DNA from: Betaproteobacteria bacterium
GTDB lineage: Bacteria; Pseudomonadota; Gammaproteobacteria; Burkholderiales; Burkholderiaceae_F
Assembly: GCA_016861185.1 (NCBI GenBank)
Contig: BOKW01000006.1
Location: 277,545-341,544 of the forward strand
Length of the DNA: 64,000 bases
Reading direction: 5' to 3'
In this document: one piece after another, positions 48,557-57,798 of the stretch
How the letters are laid out: every line of letters begins with the position of its first letter
How positions within the stretch are numbered: the stretch's first letter is position 1
The notes under the pieces: generated by a model
What the model was told of the DNA's origin: nothing
What the model saw: the letters and a program-made list of their open reading frames with translations, nothing else
Databases searched by the model: none
Position numbers and translations under genes: made by a program

Positions 48557-49480
48557 ATGGATCGTTTCGCATCGATGGCGGCGTTCGCCGCGGTGGTCGA
48601 GTCCGGCAGCTTCGTTCGCGCCGCCGAACGGCTCGGCACGTCGACCTCGACGCTGTCGCGGCAGATCGCCGAGCTCGAGCAGCATCTCGGCGTGCGGCTG
48701 CTCAACCGCACGACGCGCAGGCTGTCGCTGACCGAAGGCGGTCAGGCCTTCTACGAACGTGCGGTCCAGGTGCTCGCGGATCTGGAGGAAGCCGAGGCGC
48801 TCGCCAGTTCGTCGACCGCCGCGCCGCGCGGGACCTTGCGCCTGACCTGCTCGCACGCGATGGGCGTGCAGCGCGTGGCGCCGGCGATCGCGAGCTTCGG
48901 CGCGCGCTATCCCGAGGTGCGCTTCGAGGTGTCGGTGTCCGACCGCATCGTCGATCTGGTCGAAGAAGGCTTCGATCTGGCAATCCGCATCGGCCAGGTC
49001 GGCAGCGACCAACTCGTCGCGCGCCGGCTCGGCACGATGCGTCTGCTCGCCTGCGCCTCACCCGCGTATCTGAAGGCGCGCGGCACGCCGCGCGTGCCGG
49101 CCGATCTCGCCGCGCATGCGGTGATGACCTACGCGTATTCGCCGAACCCGCGCGTGTGGCGCCTCGTCGATCGGACGGGCCGGCAGGAAGAAGTGCGCGT
49201 CGGCGGACCGCTGCATTCGAACAGCGGCGATCTCGCGGTCGCCGCCGCGATCGCCGGGCTCGGCATCGTGTTCGAGCCCGACTTCATCGTCGCGCCCGCG
49301 CTTGCCGCCGGCCTGCTCGTGCGCGTGCTGCCCGAGTACGAAAGCGCGCCGGGCGATATCTGGGCCGTCTATCCGAGCCGCCGCCATCTTTCGGCGAAGG
49401 TGCGGCTGTTCGTCGATCACATCGCGCAGCAGTTCGCCGTGCCGGTCGCGGGGAAACCCGGGTCGCGCACCGCCCGCTGA
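48557..49480 (+). CDS. LysR-family transcriptional regulator
   Basis: The 307-residue regulator has the N-terminal winged helix-turn-helix (MAAFAAVVESGSFVRAAERL; TSTSTLSRQIAELEQHLG; LNRTTRRLSLTEGG), followed by a periplasmic-binding-protein-like effector domain (PRGTLRLTCSHAMGVQRVAP). It is divergent from the doxX gene, the usual arrangement for a LysR regulator and its target. A GATAAT box ends about 8 bp before the ATG, so the message may be nearly leaderless. The ligand is unknown. Confidence 0.93.
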   Translation: MDRFASMAAFAAVVESGSFVRAAERLGTSTSTLSRQIAELEQHLGVRLLNRTTRRLSLTEGGQAFYERAVQVLADLEEAEALASSSTAAPRGTLRLTCSHAMGVQRVAPAIASFGARYPEVRFEVSVSDRIVDLVEEGFDLAIRIGQVGSDQLVARRLGTMRLLACASPAYLKARGTPRVPADLAAHAVMTYAYSPNPRVWRLVDRTGRQEEVRVGGPLHSNSGDLAVAAAIAGLGIVFEPDFIVAPALAAGLLVRVLPEYESAPGDIWAVYPSRRHLSAKVRLFVDHIAQQFAVPVAGKPGSRTAR

Positions 49481-49555
49481 TCGCTGCCGCGGCGCACCAA
49501 TAGGGGCGCGCCTCTAGAGCGTGCGGTTGACGGCCGGCGGCGCCTTCGAAATAGT

Positions 49556-49567
49556 ACGAACGTTCGT
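49556..49567 (+). promoter_or_regulatory. Perfect palindrome, probable TetR operator
   Basis: ACGAACGTTCGT is a perfect 12-bp palindrome (49556-49567) in the TetR gene's leader, 58 bp before its ATG. It has the AACG-type half-sites many TetR-family proteins bind, so autoregulation of the regulator and the acyl-CoA operon is likely. Confidence 0.68.
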
Positions 49568-49625
49568 TTTTTCGGAACCCGCTCCGGCGCTTCGCGCGGC
49601 ACGGGTGCTGACGCCCCTTCGACCG

Positions 49626-50372
49626 ATGGCACTGATTTCCGCCCTTCACGCGCTGGCCGCCCCGTTGCGCACGCGCAGCGCTGAGCGCCCGCGCAAGGGC
49701 GAGGCCACGCGCGCGGCGATCGTCGAAGCCGCGCTCGCGCTGGCGCGGCGCGACGGCCTCGAAGGGCTGACGATCGGCGTCCTCGCCGAGCAGATGCGCA
49801 TGAGCAAGAGCGGCGTGTTCGCGCACTTCGGCTCGCGCGAGGACCTGCAGCTTGCGGTGATCAGGGAATACGCGGCGCGCTTCGTCGACCAGGTGCTGCG
49901 GCCGGCCGTGCGGCGCCCGCGCGGGCTGCCGCGGCTGCGCGCGCTGCTGGAGAACTGGCTCGCGTTGCTCGCGCGCGAGCTGGAGCAGGGCTGCCTGATG
50001 ATCTCCGGCGCGAGCGAATACGACGACCGCCCGGGGCCGCTGCGCGACGCGGTGGTGCAGATCGTCGAAGGGTGGAAACGCGAGCTGCTGCGCGCGATCG
50101 AACAGGCGCGCGACGAGGGTCACCTGAAGCGCGACGTCGACTCCGAGCAGCTCGTCTTCGAGATCTACGGGCTGATGCTCGTGCTGCACCAGGACGCGCG
50201 GCTGCTGCATTCGCCCGACAGCGTCAAGCGCGCGCGCGCAGGGCTCGCGCGCCTGCTCGACGCGGCCAAGGCGGCACGCGCGAGCGCGTCCCCGCCGGCG
50301 CGGCGCCGCACCGACACCGCCCAGCCGCCGGAGCGCCGGGCGGTCAAGCGCCCGCGCACACCGAACGCGTAA
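49626..50372 (+). CDS. TetR-family transcriptional regulator
   Basis: The 248-residue regulator has an N-terminal TetR helix-turn-helix (AAIVEAALALARRDGLEGLT, IGVLAEQMRMSKSGVFAHFG) and a TetR_C_6-like ligand domain (LARELEQGCLMISGASEYDD). A basic Ala/Arg-rich tail ends it (PPARRRTDTAQPPERRAV). It is 17 bp upstream of the acyl-CoA dehydrogenase gene and co-directional, so it probably represses the beta-oxidation operon and responds to an acyl-CoA (inference). The start is the ATG at 49626, not the longer frame that includes the operator palindrome. Confidence 0.9.
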   Translation: MALISALHALAAPLRTRSAERPRKGEATRAAIVEAALALARRDGLEGLTIGVLAEQMRMSKSGVFAHFGSREDLQLAVIREYAARFVDQVLRPAVRRPRGLPRLRALLENWLALLARELEQGCLMISGASEYDDRPGPLRDAVVQIVEGWKRELLRAIEQARDEGHLKRDVDSEQLVFEIYGLMLVLHQDARLLHSPDSVKRARAGLARLLDAAKAARASASPPARRRTDTAQPPERRAVKRPRTPNA

Positions 50373-50389
50373 TCCAGAAGGAGAAGTTC

Positions 50390-52201
50390 ATGCCGATCTA
50401 CACCCCGCCCCTGCGCGACCAGCGCTTCGTGATGCACGAGCTGCTCGGCGCGGTCGACGAGCTGAAGGCGATGCCGCGCTACGCGGACATCGATGCCGAC
50501 ACGGTGAACCACGTCATCGAGGAGGCCGGCAAGTTCTGCGCCGAAGTGCTGCTGCCGATCAACGCGAATGGCGACGCCGAAGGCTGCGCGTACGACCCGT
50601 CCACGCACGCGGTGAAGACGCCGCGGGGATTCCGCGAGGCCTACGACAAGTTCCGCGAAGCGGGTTGGCAGGGGCTCGCGGCCGAAACCGAATACGGCGG
50701 CCAGGGCCTTCCGCATCTGCTGCAGATCGCCCTGTACGAGATGCAGTACTCGACCAATCAGTCGTGGGCGATGTATCCGGGCCTGACGGTGGGCGCGTAC
50801 GAGTGCCTGCTCGTGCACGGCACGAAGGAGCAGAAGGACCTGTACCTGCCGAAACTCGCCTCCGGCGAATGGACCGGCACGATGTGCCTAACCGAGCCGC
50901 ACTGCGGGACCGACCTCGGCATGCTGCGCACGAAGGCAGAGCCGCAGGCCGACGGCAGCTACAAGCTGACCGGGACCAAGATCTTCATCTCGTCGGGCGA
51001 GCACGACCTGGCCGATAACATCGTGCATCTCGTGCTCGCGCGGCTGCCCGATGCGCCGGCGGGAACGAAGGGGATTTCGCTCTTCGTCGTGCCGAAGTTC
51101 GTGCCGACCGGCAAGGGCGCGCAGGCCAAGGTCGGCGCGCGCAACGGGCTGCACTGCGGCGGCATCGAGGAGAAGATGGGCATCCACGGCAACTCGACCT
51201 GCCAGATCATCATGGACGGGGCCTCCGGCTGGCTCGTCGGCGCGCCGAACAAGGGCCTCAATGCGATGTTCGTGATGATGAACGGCGCGCGGCTCGCGGT
51301 CGGCGTGCAGGGACTCGGCATCACCGAAGCCGCTTATCAGAACGCGGTCGCGTATGCCCGTGACCGGATCCAGGGTCGATCGCTATCCGGCGTGAAGAAC
51401 CCCGACAAACCCGCCGATCCGATCATCGTGCACCCGGACGTGCGCAAGATGCTGCTGACCGCGCGCGCCTACGCCGAAGGCGGCCGCGCGTTCGCCTACT
51501 GGGTCGCGCTCGCCGCCGACAAGCAGCTGCACCATCCCGACGAGACCGTGCGCAAGGACGCCGCCGACACGATGGCGCTGATGACGCCGATCGTGAAGGC
51601 GTTCATGACCGACAACGGCTTCCAATGCGCATCGCAGTGCATGCAGGTCTTCGGCGGGCACGGCTACGTCCGCCAGCAGGGCATGGAGCAGCTCGTGCGC
51701 GACGCGCGCATCAACATGATCTACGAGGGCACCAACACGATCCAGGCGCTCGATCTGATCGGCCGCAAGGTGCTGATGGACAACGGCGCGAAACTGAAGA
51801 AGTTCGGCAAGCTCGTGCAGGCGTTCATCGACGAGCACGGCACGACGCCGGCGATGAACGAATTCGTCACGCCGCTGGCCGATCTCGGCGACAAGGTGAC
51901 GAAGCTCACGATGGAACTCGGCATGAAGGCGTTCCAGAACCAGGACGAAGCCGGCGCTGCCGCGGTCGACTACCTGCGCGTCGTCGGCCACCTCGTCTAC
52001 GCGTACTTCTGGGCGAAAATGGCGCGCATCGCGCTGACGCGGATCGAGCGGGACGGCGACAAGGTCGATCCGTTCTACACGGCGAAGCTGGCGACCGCGC
52101 GGTTCTATTTCCAGCGCCTGCTGCCGGAGACCGCGTACCACATCCGCGCGGCGCGCTCGGGAGCGAAGAACCTGATGGAATTGCCGGCGGACCTGTTCTG
52201 A
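50390..52201 (+). CDS. Acyl-CoA dehydrogenase with C-terminal extension
   Basis: The 603-residue protein has the AidB/acyl-CoA dehydrogenase core: WQGLAAETEYGGQGLPHLLQ, the FAD/CoA signature MCLTEPHCGTDLGMLRT, FQCASQCMQVFGGHGYVRQQ and the catalytic-loop INMIYEGTNTIQALDLIGRK, then the C-terminal domain of this larger subfamily. It oxidises an acyl-CoA at the alpha-beta bond, feeding electrons to ETF. AAGGAGAA precedes the ATG. It is the first enzyme gene of the operon. Confidence 0.95.
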   Translation: MPIYTPPLRDQRFVMHELLGAVDELKAMPRYADIDADTVNHVIEEAGKFCAEVLLPINANGDAEGCAYDPSTHAVKTPRGFREAYDKFREAGWQGLAAETEYGGQGLPHLLQIALYEMQYSTNQSWAMYPGLTVGAYECLLVHGTKEQKDLYLPKLASGEWTGTMCLTEPHCGTDLGMLRTKAEPQADGSYKLTGTKIFISSGEHDLADNIVHLVLARLPDAPAGTKGISLFVVPKFVPTGKGAQAKVGARNGLHCGGIEEKMGIHGNSTCQIIMDGASGWLVGAPNKGLNAMFVMMNGARLAVGVQGLGITEAAYQNAVAYARDRIQGRSLSGVKNPDKPADPIIVHPDVRKMLLTARAYAEGGRAFAYWVALAADKQLHHPDETVRKDAADTMALMTPIVKAFMTDNGFQCASQCMQVFGGHGYVRQQGMEQLVRDARINMIYEGTNTIQALDLIGRKVLMDNGAKLKKFGKLVQAFIDEHGTTPAMNEFVTPLADLGDKVTKLTMELGMKAFQNQDEAGAAAVDYLRVVGHLVYAYFWAKMARIALTRIERDGDKVDPFYTAKLATARFYFQRLLPETAYHIRAARSGAKNLMELPADLF

Positions 52202-52264
52202 CCAGGACCTTCCCTTGAGGGGGACGCAGCGCGGCTCAGCAAGAACCCACTTGAAAGAAGACCC

Positions 52265-54682
52265 ATGAGCAACTTCATCGTCAGAAAAGTCGCCGTCCTC
52301 GGCGCCGGCGTGATGGGCGCGCAGATCGCGGCGCATTGCGTCAACGCCAAGGTGCCGGTCGTGCTGTTCGACCTGCCGGCCAAGGAAGGGCCGAAGAACG
52401 GCATCGTGTTGAAGGCCATCGAGAACCTGAAGAAGCTGAATCCGGCGCCGCTCGGCAACAAGGACGACGCCCAGTACATCGAGCCGGCCAACTACGAGGA
52501 GCACCTCGAACTGCTGCGCGGCTGTGACGTGATCATCGAGGCGATCGCCGAGCGGATGGACTGGAAGCACGACCTGTACCGGAAGGTCGCGCCGCACATT
52601 CGCGCCGACGCAATCTTCGCGTCCAACACCTCGGGCCTGCCGATCGCCAAGCTGGCGGAGGTGATGAACACGGAGCTGAAGCAGCGCTTCTGCGGCGTGC
52701 ACTTCTTCAACCCGCCGCGCTACATGCACCTCGTCGAGCTGATCCCGACGCCGGCGACGAAGCCCGCGATCCTCGACGACCTGGAGACCTTCCTTACCAG
52801 CACGCTCGGCAAGGGGGTGGTGCGCGCAAAGGACACGCCGAACTTCATCGCCAACCGGGTCGGCATCTTCGGCATGCTGGCGACGATCAAGGAAGCCGAG
52901 AAGTACGGCATCCCGTATGACGTGGTCGACGATCTCACCGGCTCCAAGCTCGGCCGCGCCAAGAGCGCCACCTTCCGCACCGCGGACGTGGTGGGGCTGG
53001 ACACGATGGCGCACGTGATCAAGACGATGCAGGACACGCTGCCGGCATCGATCGATCCGTTCGCCGCGCACTTCGTCACGCCGCCGGTGCTCAAGGCGCT
53101 GGTGGAGAAGGGTGCGCTCGGACAAAAGACCGGGGCCGGCTTCTATCGCAAGGACGGCAAGGTCATCAAGGTGCTCGACCCGAAGAAGCAGGACTACGTC
53201 GAGTCGACCGGCAAGGCGGATGAACTCGTCGCGCGCATCCTGAAGAAGAAGGATCCCGCCGAGCGGCTGAAGCTGCTGCGCGAGACCGATCACCCGCAGG
53301 CGAAGTTCCTGTGGGCGATCTTCCGCGACGCGTTCCACTACATCGCCGTGCATCTGGAGTCGATCGCCGACACCGCGCGCGACGTCGACTTCGCGCTGCG
53401 CTGGGGCTTCGGCTGGAACACGGGCCCGTTCGAAACCTGGCAGGCCGCCGGCTGGAAGCAGATCGCCGAATGGGTGCAGTCCGATATCGACAAAGGCGAA
53501 GCGCTGTCGAGAGCGTCGCTGCCGAAATGGGTCTTCGAGGGACCCGTGGCGAAGGCGGGCGGCGTACACACCAAGGACGGCTCCTGGTCGCCGGCGAAGA
53601 AGAAGTTCGTCGGCCGCTCCGAGTTGCCCGTGTATGCGCGGCAGATCTTCCGCGCGCCGCTGCTCGGCGAAGGCGCGCCGACGGGGCACAACGGCGGCAC
53701 GACGATCCACGAGGACGATTCGGTTCGCATCTGGAAGCTCGACCAGGGACTCGCCGCCGAGGTGCTGATCCTGTCGCTGAAGACCAAGGTCCACGCGATC
53801 GGCCCGGGCGTGCTCGCCGGCATGAACAAGGCGGTCGAGCTGGCCGAGTCGCAGTACCGCGGCCTGGTGATCTGGTCGCCCGACGATCCCTTCTCGGTCG
53901 GCGCCGATCTGCAGGCGATGATGCCGGTGTTCATGGCGGGCGGCGCGAAAGCGATCGGCCCCGAGGTGGCCAAGTTCCAGCAGACGATGATGCGGCTGAA
54001 ATATTCGCAGGTGCCGGTCGTTGCCGCGGTCAGCGGCATGGCGCTCGGCGGCGGCTGCGAAACGCTGCTTCATTGCGCCAAGCGCGTCGCGAGCCTGGAG
54101 AGCTACGTCGGCCTGGTCGAAGTCGGCGTCGGGCTGATCCCCGGCGGCGGCGGACTGAAGGAAGGCGCGCTGCGCGCGGCGCAGGCCGCGCAGGCGGCGG
54201 GCATCACCGACGTCTTCCCGTTCATCCGCAACTGGTTCATGAATGCGGCGATGGCCAACGTCTCGAAGTCCGCGCTCGAAGCGCGCGCAATGGGCTATCT
54301 GCTGCCGACCGACACGATCGTCTTCAACGGCCACGAGCTGCTGTGGACGGCGATCGGCGAAGCCTTCGCGCTGCACGCGACCGGCTACCGGCCGCCGCTG
54401 AAGACCAAGGGCTTTCCGGTCGCGGGCCGCTCGGGGGTTGCGACCGTCAAGGCGCAGCTCGTCAACATGCGCGACGGCGGCTTCATCAGCGCGCACGACT
54501 TCTTCATCGCCAGTTGCATCGCCGAGGTGCTGTGCGGCGGCGACGTGGAGCCCGGTTCGCCGGTCGACGAGCAGTGGCTGCTCGACCTCGAGCGCAAGTA
54601 CTTCGTACAGCTCGTCGCCCACCCGAAGTCGCAGGAGCGGATGATGGGCATGATGCAGACTGGGAAGCCGGTCAGGAACTGA
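52265..54682 (+). CDS. 3-hydroxyacyl-CoA dehydrogenase/enoyl-CoA hydratase, FadN-type domain order
   Basis: The 805-residue protein begins with the NAD Rossmann motif (VAVLGAGVMGAQIAAHCVNA) and a 3-hydroxyacyl-CoA dehydrogenase domain containing the catalytic-region SNTSGLPIAKLAEV and HFFNPPRYMHLVELI. An enoyl-CoA hydratase/isomerase domain follows in the C-terminal half (GLVIWSPDDPFSVGADLQAM, VAAVSGMALGGGCETLLHC, GVGLIPGGGGLKEGAL). The order is dehydrogenase first, as in FadN, not hydratase first as in FadB. It catalyses two beta-oxidation steps before the thiolase. Confidence 0.95.
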   Translation: MSNFIVRKVAVLGAGVMGAQIAAHCVNAKVPVVLFDLPAKEGPKNGIVLKAIENLKKLNPAPLGNKDDAQYIEPANYEEHLELLRGCDVIIEAIAERMDWKHDLYRKVAPHIRADAIFASNTSGLPIAKLAEVMNTELKQRFCGVHFFNPPRYMHLVELIPTPATKPAILDDLETFLTSTLGKGVVRAKDTPNFIANRVGIFGMLATIKEAEKYGIPYDVVDDLTGSKLGRAKSATFRTADVVGLDTMAHVIKTMQDTLPASIDPFAAHFVTPPVLKALVEKGALGQKTGAGFYRKDGKVIKVLDPKKQDYVESTGKADELVARILKKKDPAERLKLLRETDHPQAKFLWAIFRDAFHYIAVHLESIADTARDVDFALRWGFGWNTGPFETWQAAGWKQIAEWVQSDIDKGEALSRASLPKWVFEGPVAKAGGVHTKDGSWSPAKKKFVGRSELPVYARQIFRAPLLGEGAPTGHNGGTTIHEDDSVRIWKLDQGLAAEVLILSLKTKVHAIGPGVLAGMNKAVELAESQYRGLVIWSPDDPFSVGADLQAMMPVFMAGGAKAIGPEVAKFQQTMMRLKYSQVPVVAAVSGMALGGGCETLLHCAKRVASLESYVGLVEVGVGLIPGGGGLKEGALRAAQAAQAAGITDVFPFIRNWFMNAAMANVSKSALEARAMGYLLPTDTIVFNGHELLWTAIGEAFALHATGYRPPLKTKGFPVAGRSGVATVKAQLVNMRDGGFISAHDFFIASCIAEVLCGGDVEPGSPVDEQWLLDLERKYFVQLVAHPKSQERMMGMMQTGKPVRN

Positions 54683-54695
54683 GCGGCTTCCCTGT

Positions 54696-54713
54696 GGGCC
54701 GCTTGCGCGGCCC
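54696..54713 (+). repeat. Intercistronic hairpin between FadN-type and thiolase genes
   Basis: GGGCCGC-TTGC-GCGGCCC forms a perfect 7-bp stem in the 115-bp gap. With no U-run it is unlikely to terminate; it may tune the relative level of downstream genes. Confidence 0.5.
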
Positions 54714-54797
54714 CCGGGCGTGAATGAAACGAGGGGGCTCGGCTGGCCCTCTCGTGCTCCCCCAGCCAAGGCTGAGGTCCTTTGTGGAGAGATCGAA

Positions 54798-55994
54798 ATG
54801 AGACAAGTGCAGGACGCCTACATCGTCGCCGCCACGCGTACGCCGATCGGCAAGGCGCCGAAGGGCAGCTTCAGGAACCTGCGCCCGGACGATCTGCTGG
54901 TCGCCGCGATCCAGTCGGCGCTCAAGCAGGTGCCGAACCTCGATCCGAAGGCGATCGAGGACGCGATCATCGGCTGCGCGATGCCGGAAGCCGAGCAGGG
55001 GCTGAACGTCGCGCGCGTCGCGGTGCTGCTCGCGGGGCTGCCGCCGAGCGTCGGCGGCATGACGATCAACCGCTTCTGCTCGTCCGGACTGAACGCGGTG
55101 GCAATCGCCGCCGACCGCATCCGCGTCGGCGAGGCCGACGTGATGATCGCGGGCGGCACCGAATCGATGAGCATGGTGCCGATGACCGGCAACAAGCCGT
55201 CGTTCAACACGCACATCTTCGAGCGCGACGAGAACGTCGGCATTGCCTACGGCATGGGTATGACCGCGGAAAAGGTCGCCGCGCAGTGGAAGGTCACGCG
55301 CGAGATGCAGGACGAGTTCGCGTACCAGTCGCACACGAAGGCGATCGCCGCGCAGAAAGCCGGCGAGTTCGCCGACGAGATCACGCCGATCGAGGTCGTC
55401 GAGAAGTTTCCGAACCTCGACAGTCGCGAAGTCGACGTCAAGACCCGCAAAGTGTCGCTCGACGAAGGTCCGCGCGCCGACACGAACATCGAGGCGCTGG
55501 CGAAGCTGAAGCCCGTGTTCGCGGCCAAAGGCAGCGTCACCGCGGGCAACAGCTCGCAGACCTCCGACGGCGCGGGCGCGCTGATCCTCGCGAGCGAACG
55601 CGCGGTCAAGCAGTTCAACCTGACCCCGCTCGCGCGCTTCGTATCGTTCGCGATCCGCGGCGTGCCGCCCGAGATCATGGGCATCGGTCCGAAGGAGGCG
55701 ATCCCGGTCGCGCTGCGGCTCGCGGGTCTGTCGGCCGACGACATGGGCTGGATCGAGCTGAACGAGGCCTTCGCCGCGCAGGCGCTGGCGGTGATCAACG
55801 ACCTCGGCCTGGACCGCGCGAAGGTCAACCCGATGGGCGGCGCGATCGCGTTGGGCCACCCGCTCGGCGCGACCGGCGCGATCCGCTCGGCCACCGTCGT
55901 GCACGCGCTGCGCCGTCGAAACCTCAAGTACGGCATGGTGACGATGTGCGTCGGCACCGGCATGGGGGCTGCCGGAATCTTCGAGCGGGTCTAG
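54798..55994 (+). CDS. Acetyl-CoA C-acyltransferase (thiolase)
   Basis: The 398-residue thiolase has the nucleophilic Cys94 in TINRFCSSGLNAVA, the NEAFAAQALAVIND segment, the catalytic His in GHPLGATGAIRSATVV, and the second Cys in MCVGTGMGAAGIFE. It cleaves a 3-ketoacyl-CoA with CoA. GGAGAG precedes the ATG at 54798; the longer open frame upstream is the intercistronic region. The gene is immediately followed by the thioesterase gene, with no gap. Confidence 0.96.
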   Translation: MRQVQDAYIVAATRTPIGKAPKGSFRNLRPDDLLVAAIQSALKQVPNLDPKAIEDAIIGCAMPEAEQGLNVARVAVLLAGLPPSVGGMTINRFCSSGLNAVAIAADRIRVGEADVMIAGGTESMSMVPMTGNKPSFNTHIFERDENVGIAYGMGMTAEKVAAQWKVTREMQDEFAYQSHTKAIAAQKAGEFADEITPIEVVEKFPNLDSREVDVKTRKVSLDEGPRADTNIEALAKLKPVFAAKGSVTAGNSSQTSDGAGALILASERAVKQFNLTPLARFVSFAIRGVPPEIMGIGPKEAIPVALRLAGLSADDMGWIELNEAFAAQALAVINDLGLDRAKVNPMGGAIALGHPLGATGAIRSATVVHALRRRNLKYGMVTMCVGTGMGAAGIFERV

Positions 55995-56429
55995 ATGGCG
56001 GCGGGGCCCGAACTCGATCGCCGCGCGCTGCTCGAGCGCGGCTTCGCCGACGCGCCGTTCGTGCACGGCAACGGCATCCGGCTCGCCGACATCGGCGCCG
56101 GCTGGTGCGAAGCAAGCGTCGACGTACAGCCGCACCATTTGCAGCAGACCGGTGTCGTGCATGCCGGATTGCTGACCACGCTCGCCGACCATTGCGCCGG
56201 CGCGGCCGCGTTCACGCAGGCCGGGCCCACGGCGCAGGTGCTGACGACCAACCTCAACGTGAGCCTGCTGCGCGCGGCGCGCGGGCAGCGGCTGCGCTGC
56301 CGCGCCGAGGTCGTGCGCGCCGGCCGGCAGGTGTCGTTCGTCGAAGCCTCCGTGTGGGCGAGCGACGGCGATGGCGAAACGCTGGTCGCGCGCGCGATGG
56401 CCACGCTGGCGGTCGCGAGGCCGGCATGA
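55995..56429 (+). CDS. PaaI-family hotdog thioesterase
   Basis: The 144-residue protein is a hotdog-fold thioesterase of the PaaI type. HLQQTGVVHAGLLTTLADHC carries the acid-base pattern HxG-x..D, followed by NLNVSLLRAARGQRLRC. It hydrolyses acyl-CoAs and can relieve trapped CoA in the operon. Its ATG directly follows the thiolase stop, and its TGA overlaps the hydrolase start (ATGA). Confidence 0.9.
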   Translation: MAAGPELDRRALLERGFADAPFVHGNGIRLADIGAGWCEASVDVQPHHLQQTGVVHAGLLTTLADHCAGAAAFTQAGPTAQVLTTNLNVSLLRAARGQRLRCRAEVVRAGRQVSFVEASVWASDGDGETLVARAMATLAVARPA

Positions 56430-57331
56430 CGCACGCGGCGAACGTGGTCGCCGCCGACGGCTTCGCGCTGCGCGCGAGCACATTCGGCGATTCGCACACC
56501 TGCCGCGCCGGCGTGCTGATCGTGCCGGCGATGGGTGTCGAGCAGCACTTCTACGCGGCCTTCGCGCACTGGCTCGCCGGGCAGGGCTTCTTCGCGGTGA
56601 CCTTCGACTACCGCGGCATGGGGCACTCGCGGCCGCCGCAGTTCCGGAAGTCGCTGCGCGGCTTCGAGGCCGACGTGTTCACCTGGGCGCAGCGCGATTG
56701 CGCGGCGATGGTCGATTTCGTCGCCGCCCGCATCGGTGCGAAGCCGCTGCTGTGGGTCGGCCATTCGCTCGGCGGGCAGATCCTGGGACTCGTGCCCAAC
56801 CGCGAGCGCGTCGCCGCGATGATGACGGTCGCCGCCGGCAGCGGCTACTGGCGCGAGAACAGCCCGAAGCTGCGCAGCTACGTGTGGTGGTTGTGGTACG
56901 TGGCCGCGCCGCTGTCGCTGCGGCTGTTCGGCTACTTCCCCGGTCGCAAGCTCAGGAAGATCGGTGATCTCCCGGCCGGCGTGATGGCGCAGTGGCGGCG
57001 CTGGTGCCTGAACCGCGAGTACCTGGTCGGCGCCGAAGGCGAAGACGTGCGGCGGCGGTTCGAGCAAGTGAAGACGCCGATCCTGTCGCTGTCGTTCACC
57101 GACGACGAATACATGTCGCTGCGGAACACCGAGTCGCTGCACGGCTTCTACGCGTCGGCGCCGCGCGAGATGAAGCGCATCGATCCGCGCGCGATCGGCG
57201 AGGCGCGCGTCGGCCACTTCGGTTTCTTCCGCCGGCGCAGCGCCGAGAAGCTGTGGCCGCAGGCGGCGGCGTGGCTCGCGGCGCAGGCCGAACGCCGCCG
57301 CACCGGTCATTCCGAGGGCGTGCCGGCATGA
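56426..57331 (+). CDS. Alpha/beta hydrolase (serine aminopeptidase S33-like)
   Basis: The 301-residue protein shows the alpha/beta-hydrolase core: LIVPAMGVEQHFYAAFAHWL, VTFDYRGMGHS, the nucleophile motif LWVGHSLGGQILGLV, and the distal acid-His part with LSLSFTDDEYMS and ARVGHFGFFRRR. It probably hydrolyses an ester or acyl compound connected with the operon. The start overlaps the thioesterase stop by 4 bp, and its own TGA overlaps the next ATG. Confidence 0.88.
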   Translation: MTHAANVVAADGFALRASTFGDSHTCRAGVLIVPAMGVEQHFYAAFAHWLAGQGFFAVTFDYRGMGHSRPPQFRKSLRGFEADVFTWAQRDCAAMVDFVAARIGAKPLLWVGHSLGGQILGLVPNRERVAAMMTVAAGSGYWRENSPKLRSYVWWLWYVAAPLSLRLFGYFPGRKLRKIGDLPAGVMAQWRRWCLNREYLVGAEGEDVRRRFEQVKTPILSLSFTDDEYMSLRNTESLHGFYASAPREMKRIDPRAIGEARVGHFGFFRRRSAEKLWPQAAAWLAAQAERRRTGHSEGVPA

Positions 57332-57798
57332 GCGTCGCGCAGCGCTTCTTCGATGCCTTCATGCTCGGCGACCACTACACGATGGGTCAGCTCTACGCGC
57401 CCGACGCGACCTTCAGCGACCCGATCTTTCCGCTGCTGTCGGCGGAGGAGGTGCGCCTGATGTGGCGCATGCTGCTGACGCGCGCGCGCGACTTCAGCGT
57501 ATCGGCCACCGTTGACGAGGGTCCGGACGGCGCCCGCGCCGTGTGGGTTGCGCGCTACACGTACGGCACGCGGCCGGTACGCAACCGCGTGTACACGGAG
57601 ATGGTGATCGCGGCCGGCAAGATCGTGCGGCAGGTCGATCGCTTCAGCTTCTGGCGCTGGTCGCGTCAGGCGCTCGGCTGGAAGGGGTGGCTCTTCGGCT
57701 GGACGCCGTGGCTGCGCAACCGCGTGCGTGCGCAGGCGGCGGAATCGCTGCGACGGTTCGCGCAGCAGGAACGACAGGGCAGCAAGGAGAGGCGATGA
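57328..57798 (+). CDS. NTF2-like (SnoaL-type) protein
   Basis: The 156-residue protein has the cone-shaped NTF2-like pattern: MSVAQRFFDAFMLGDHYTMG, YAPDATFSDPIFPLLS, then RVYTEMVIAAGKIVRQVDRFSFWRW and a basic, Trp-rich tail (KGWLFGWTPWLRN). Such proteins bind or isomerise small hydrophobic compounds. The exact function is unknown. It overlaps both neighbours by 4 bp, so it is a fully integrated member of the operon. Confidence 0.85.
   Translation: MSVAQRFFDAFMLGDHYTMGQLYAPDATFSDPIFPLLSAEEVRLMWRMLLTRARDFSVSATVDEGPDGARAVWVARYTYGTRPVRNRVYTEMVIAAGKIVRQVDRFSFWRWSRQALGWKGWLFGWTPWLRNRVRAQAAESLRRFAQQERQGSKERR

Noticed and set aside
51383..54769. Open frame of 1128 codons, minus strand, opposite the acyl-CoA genes
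   Set aside because: Shadow of acyl-CoA dehydrogenase and FadN-type genes. It has no recognisable motif.
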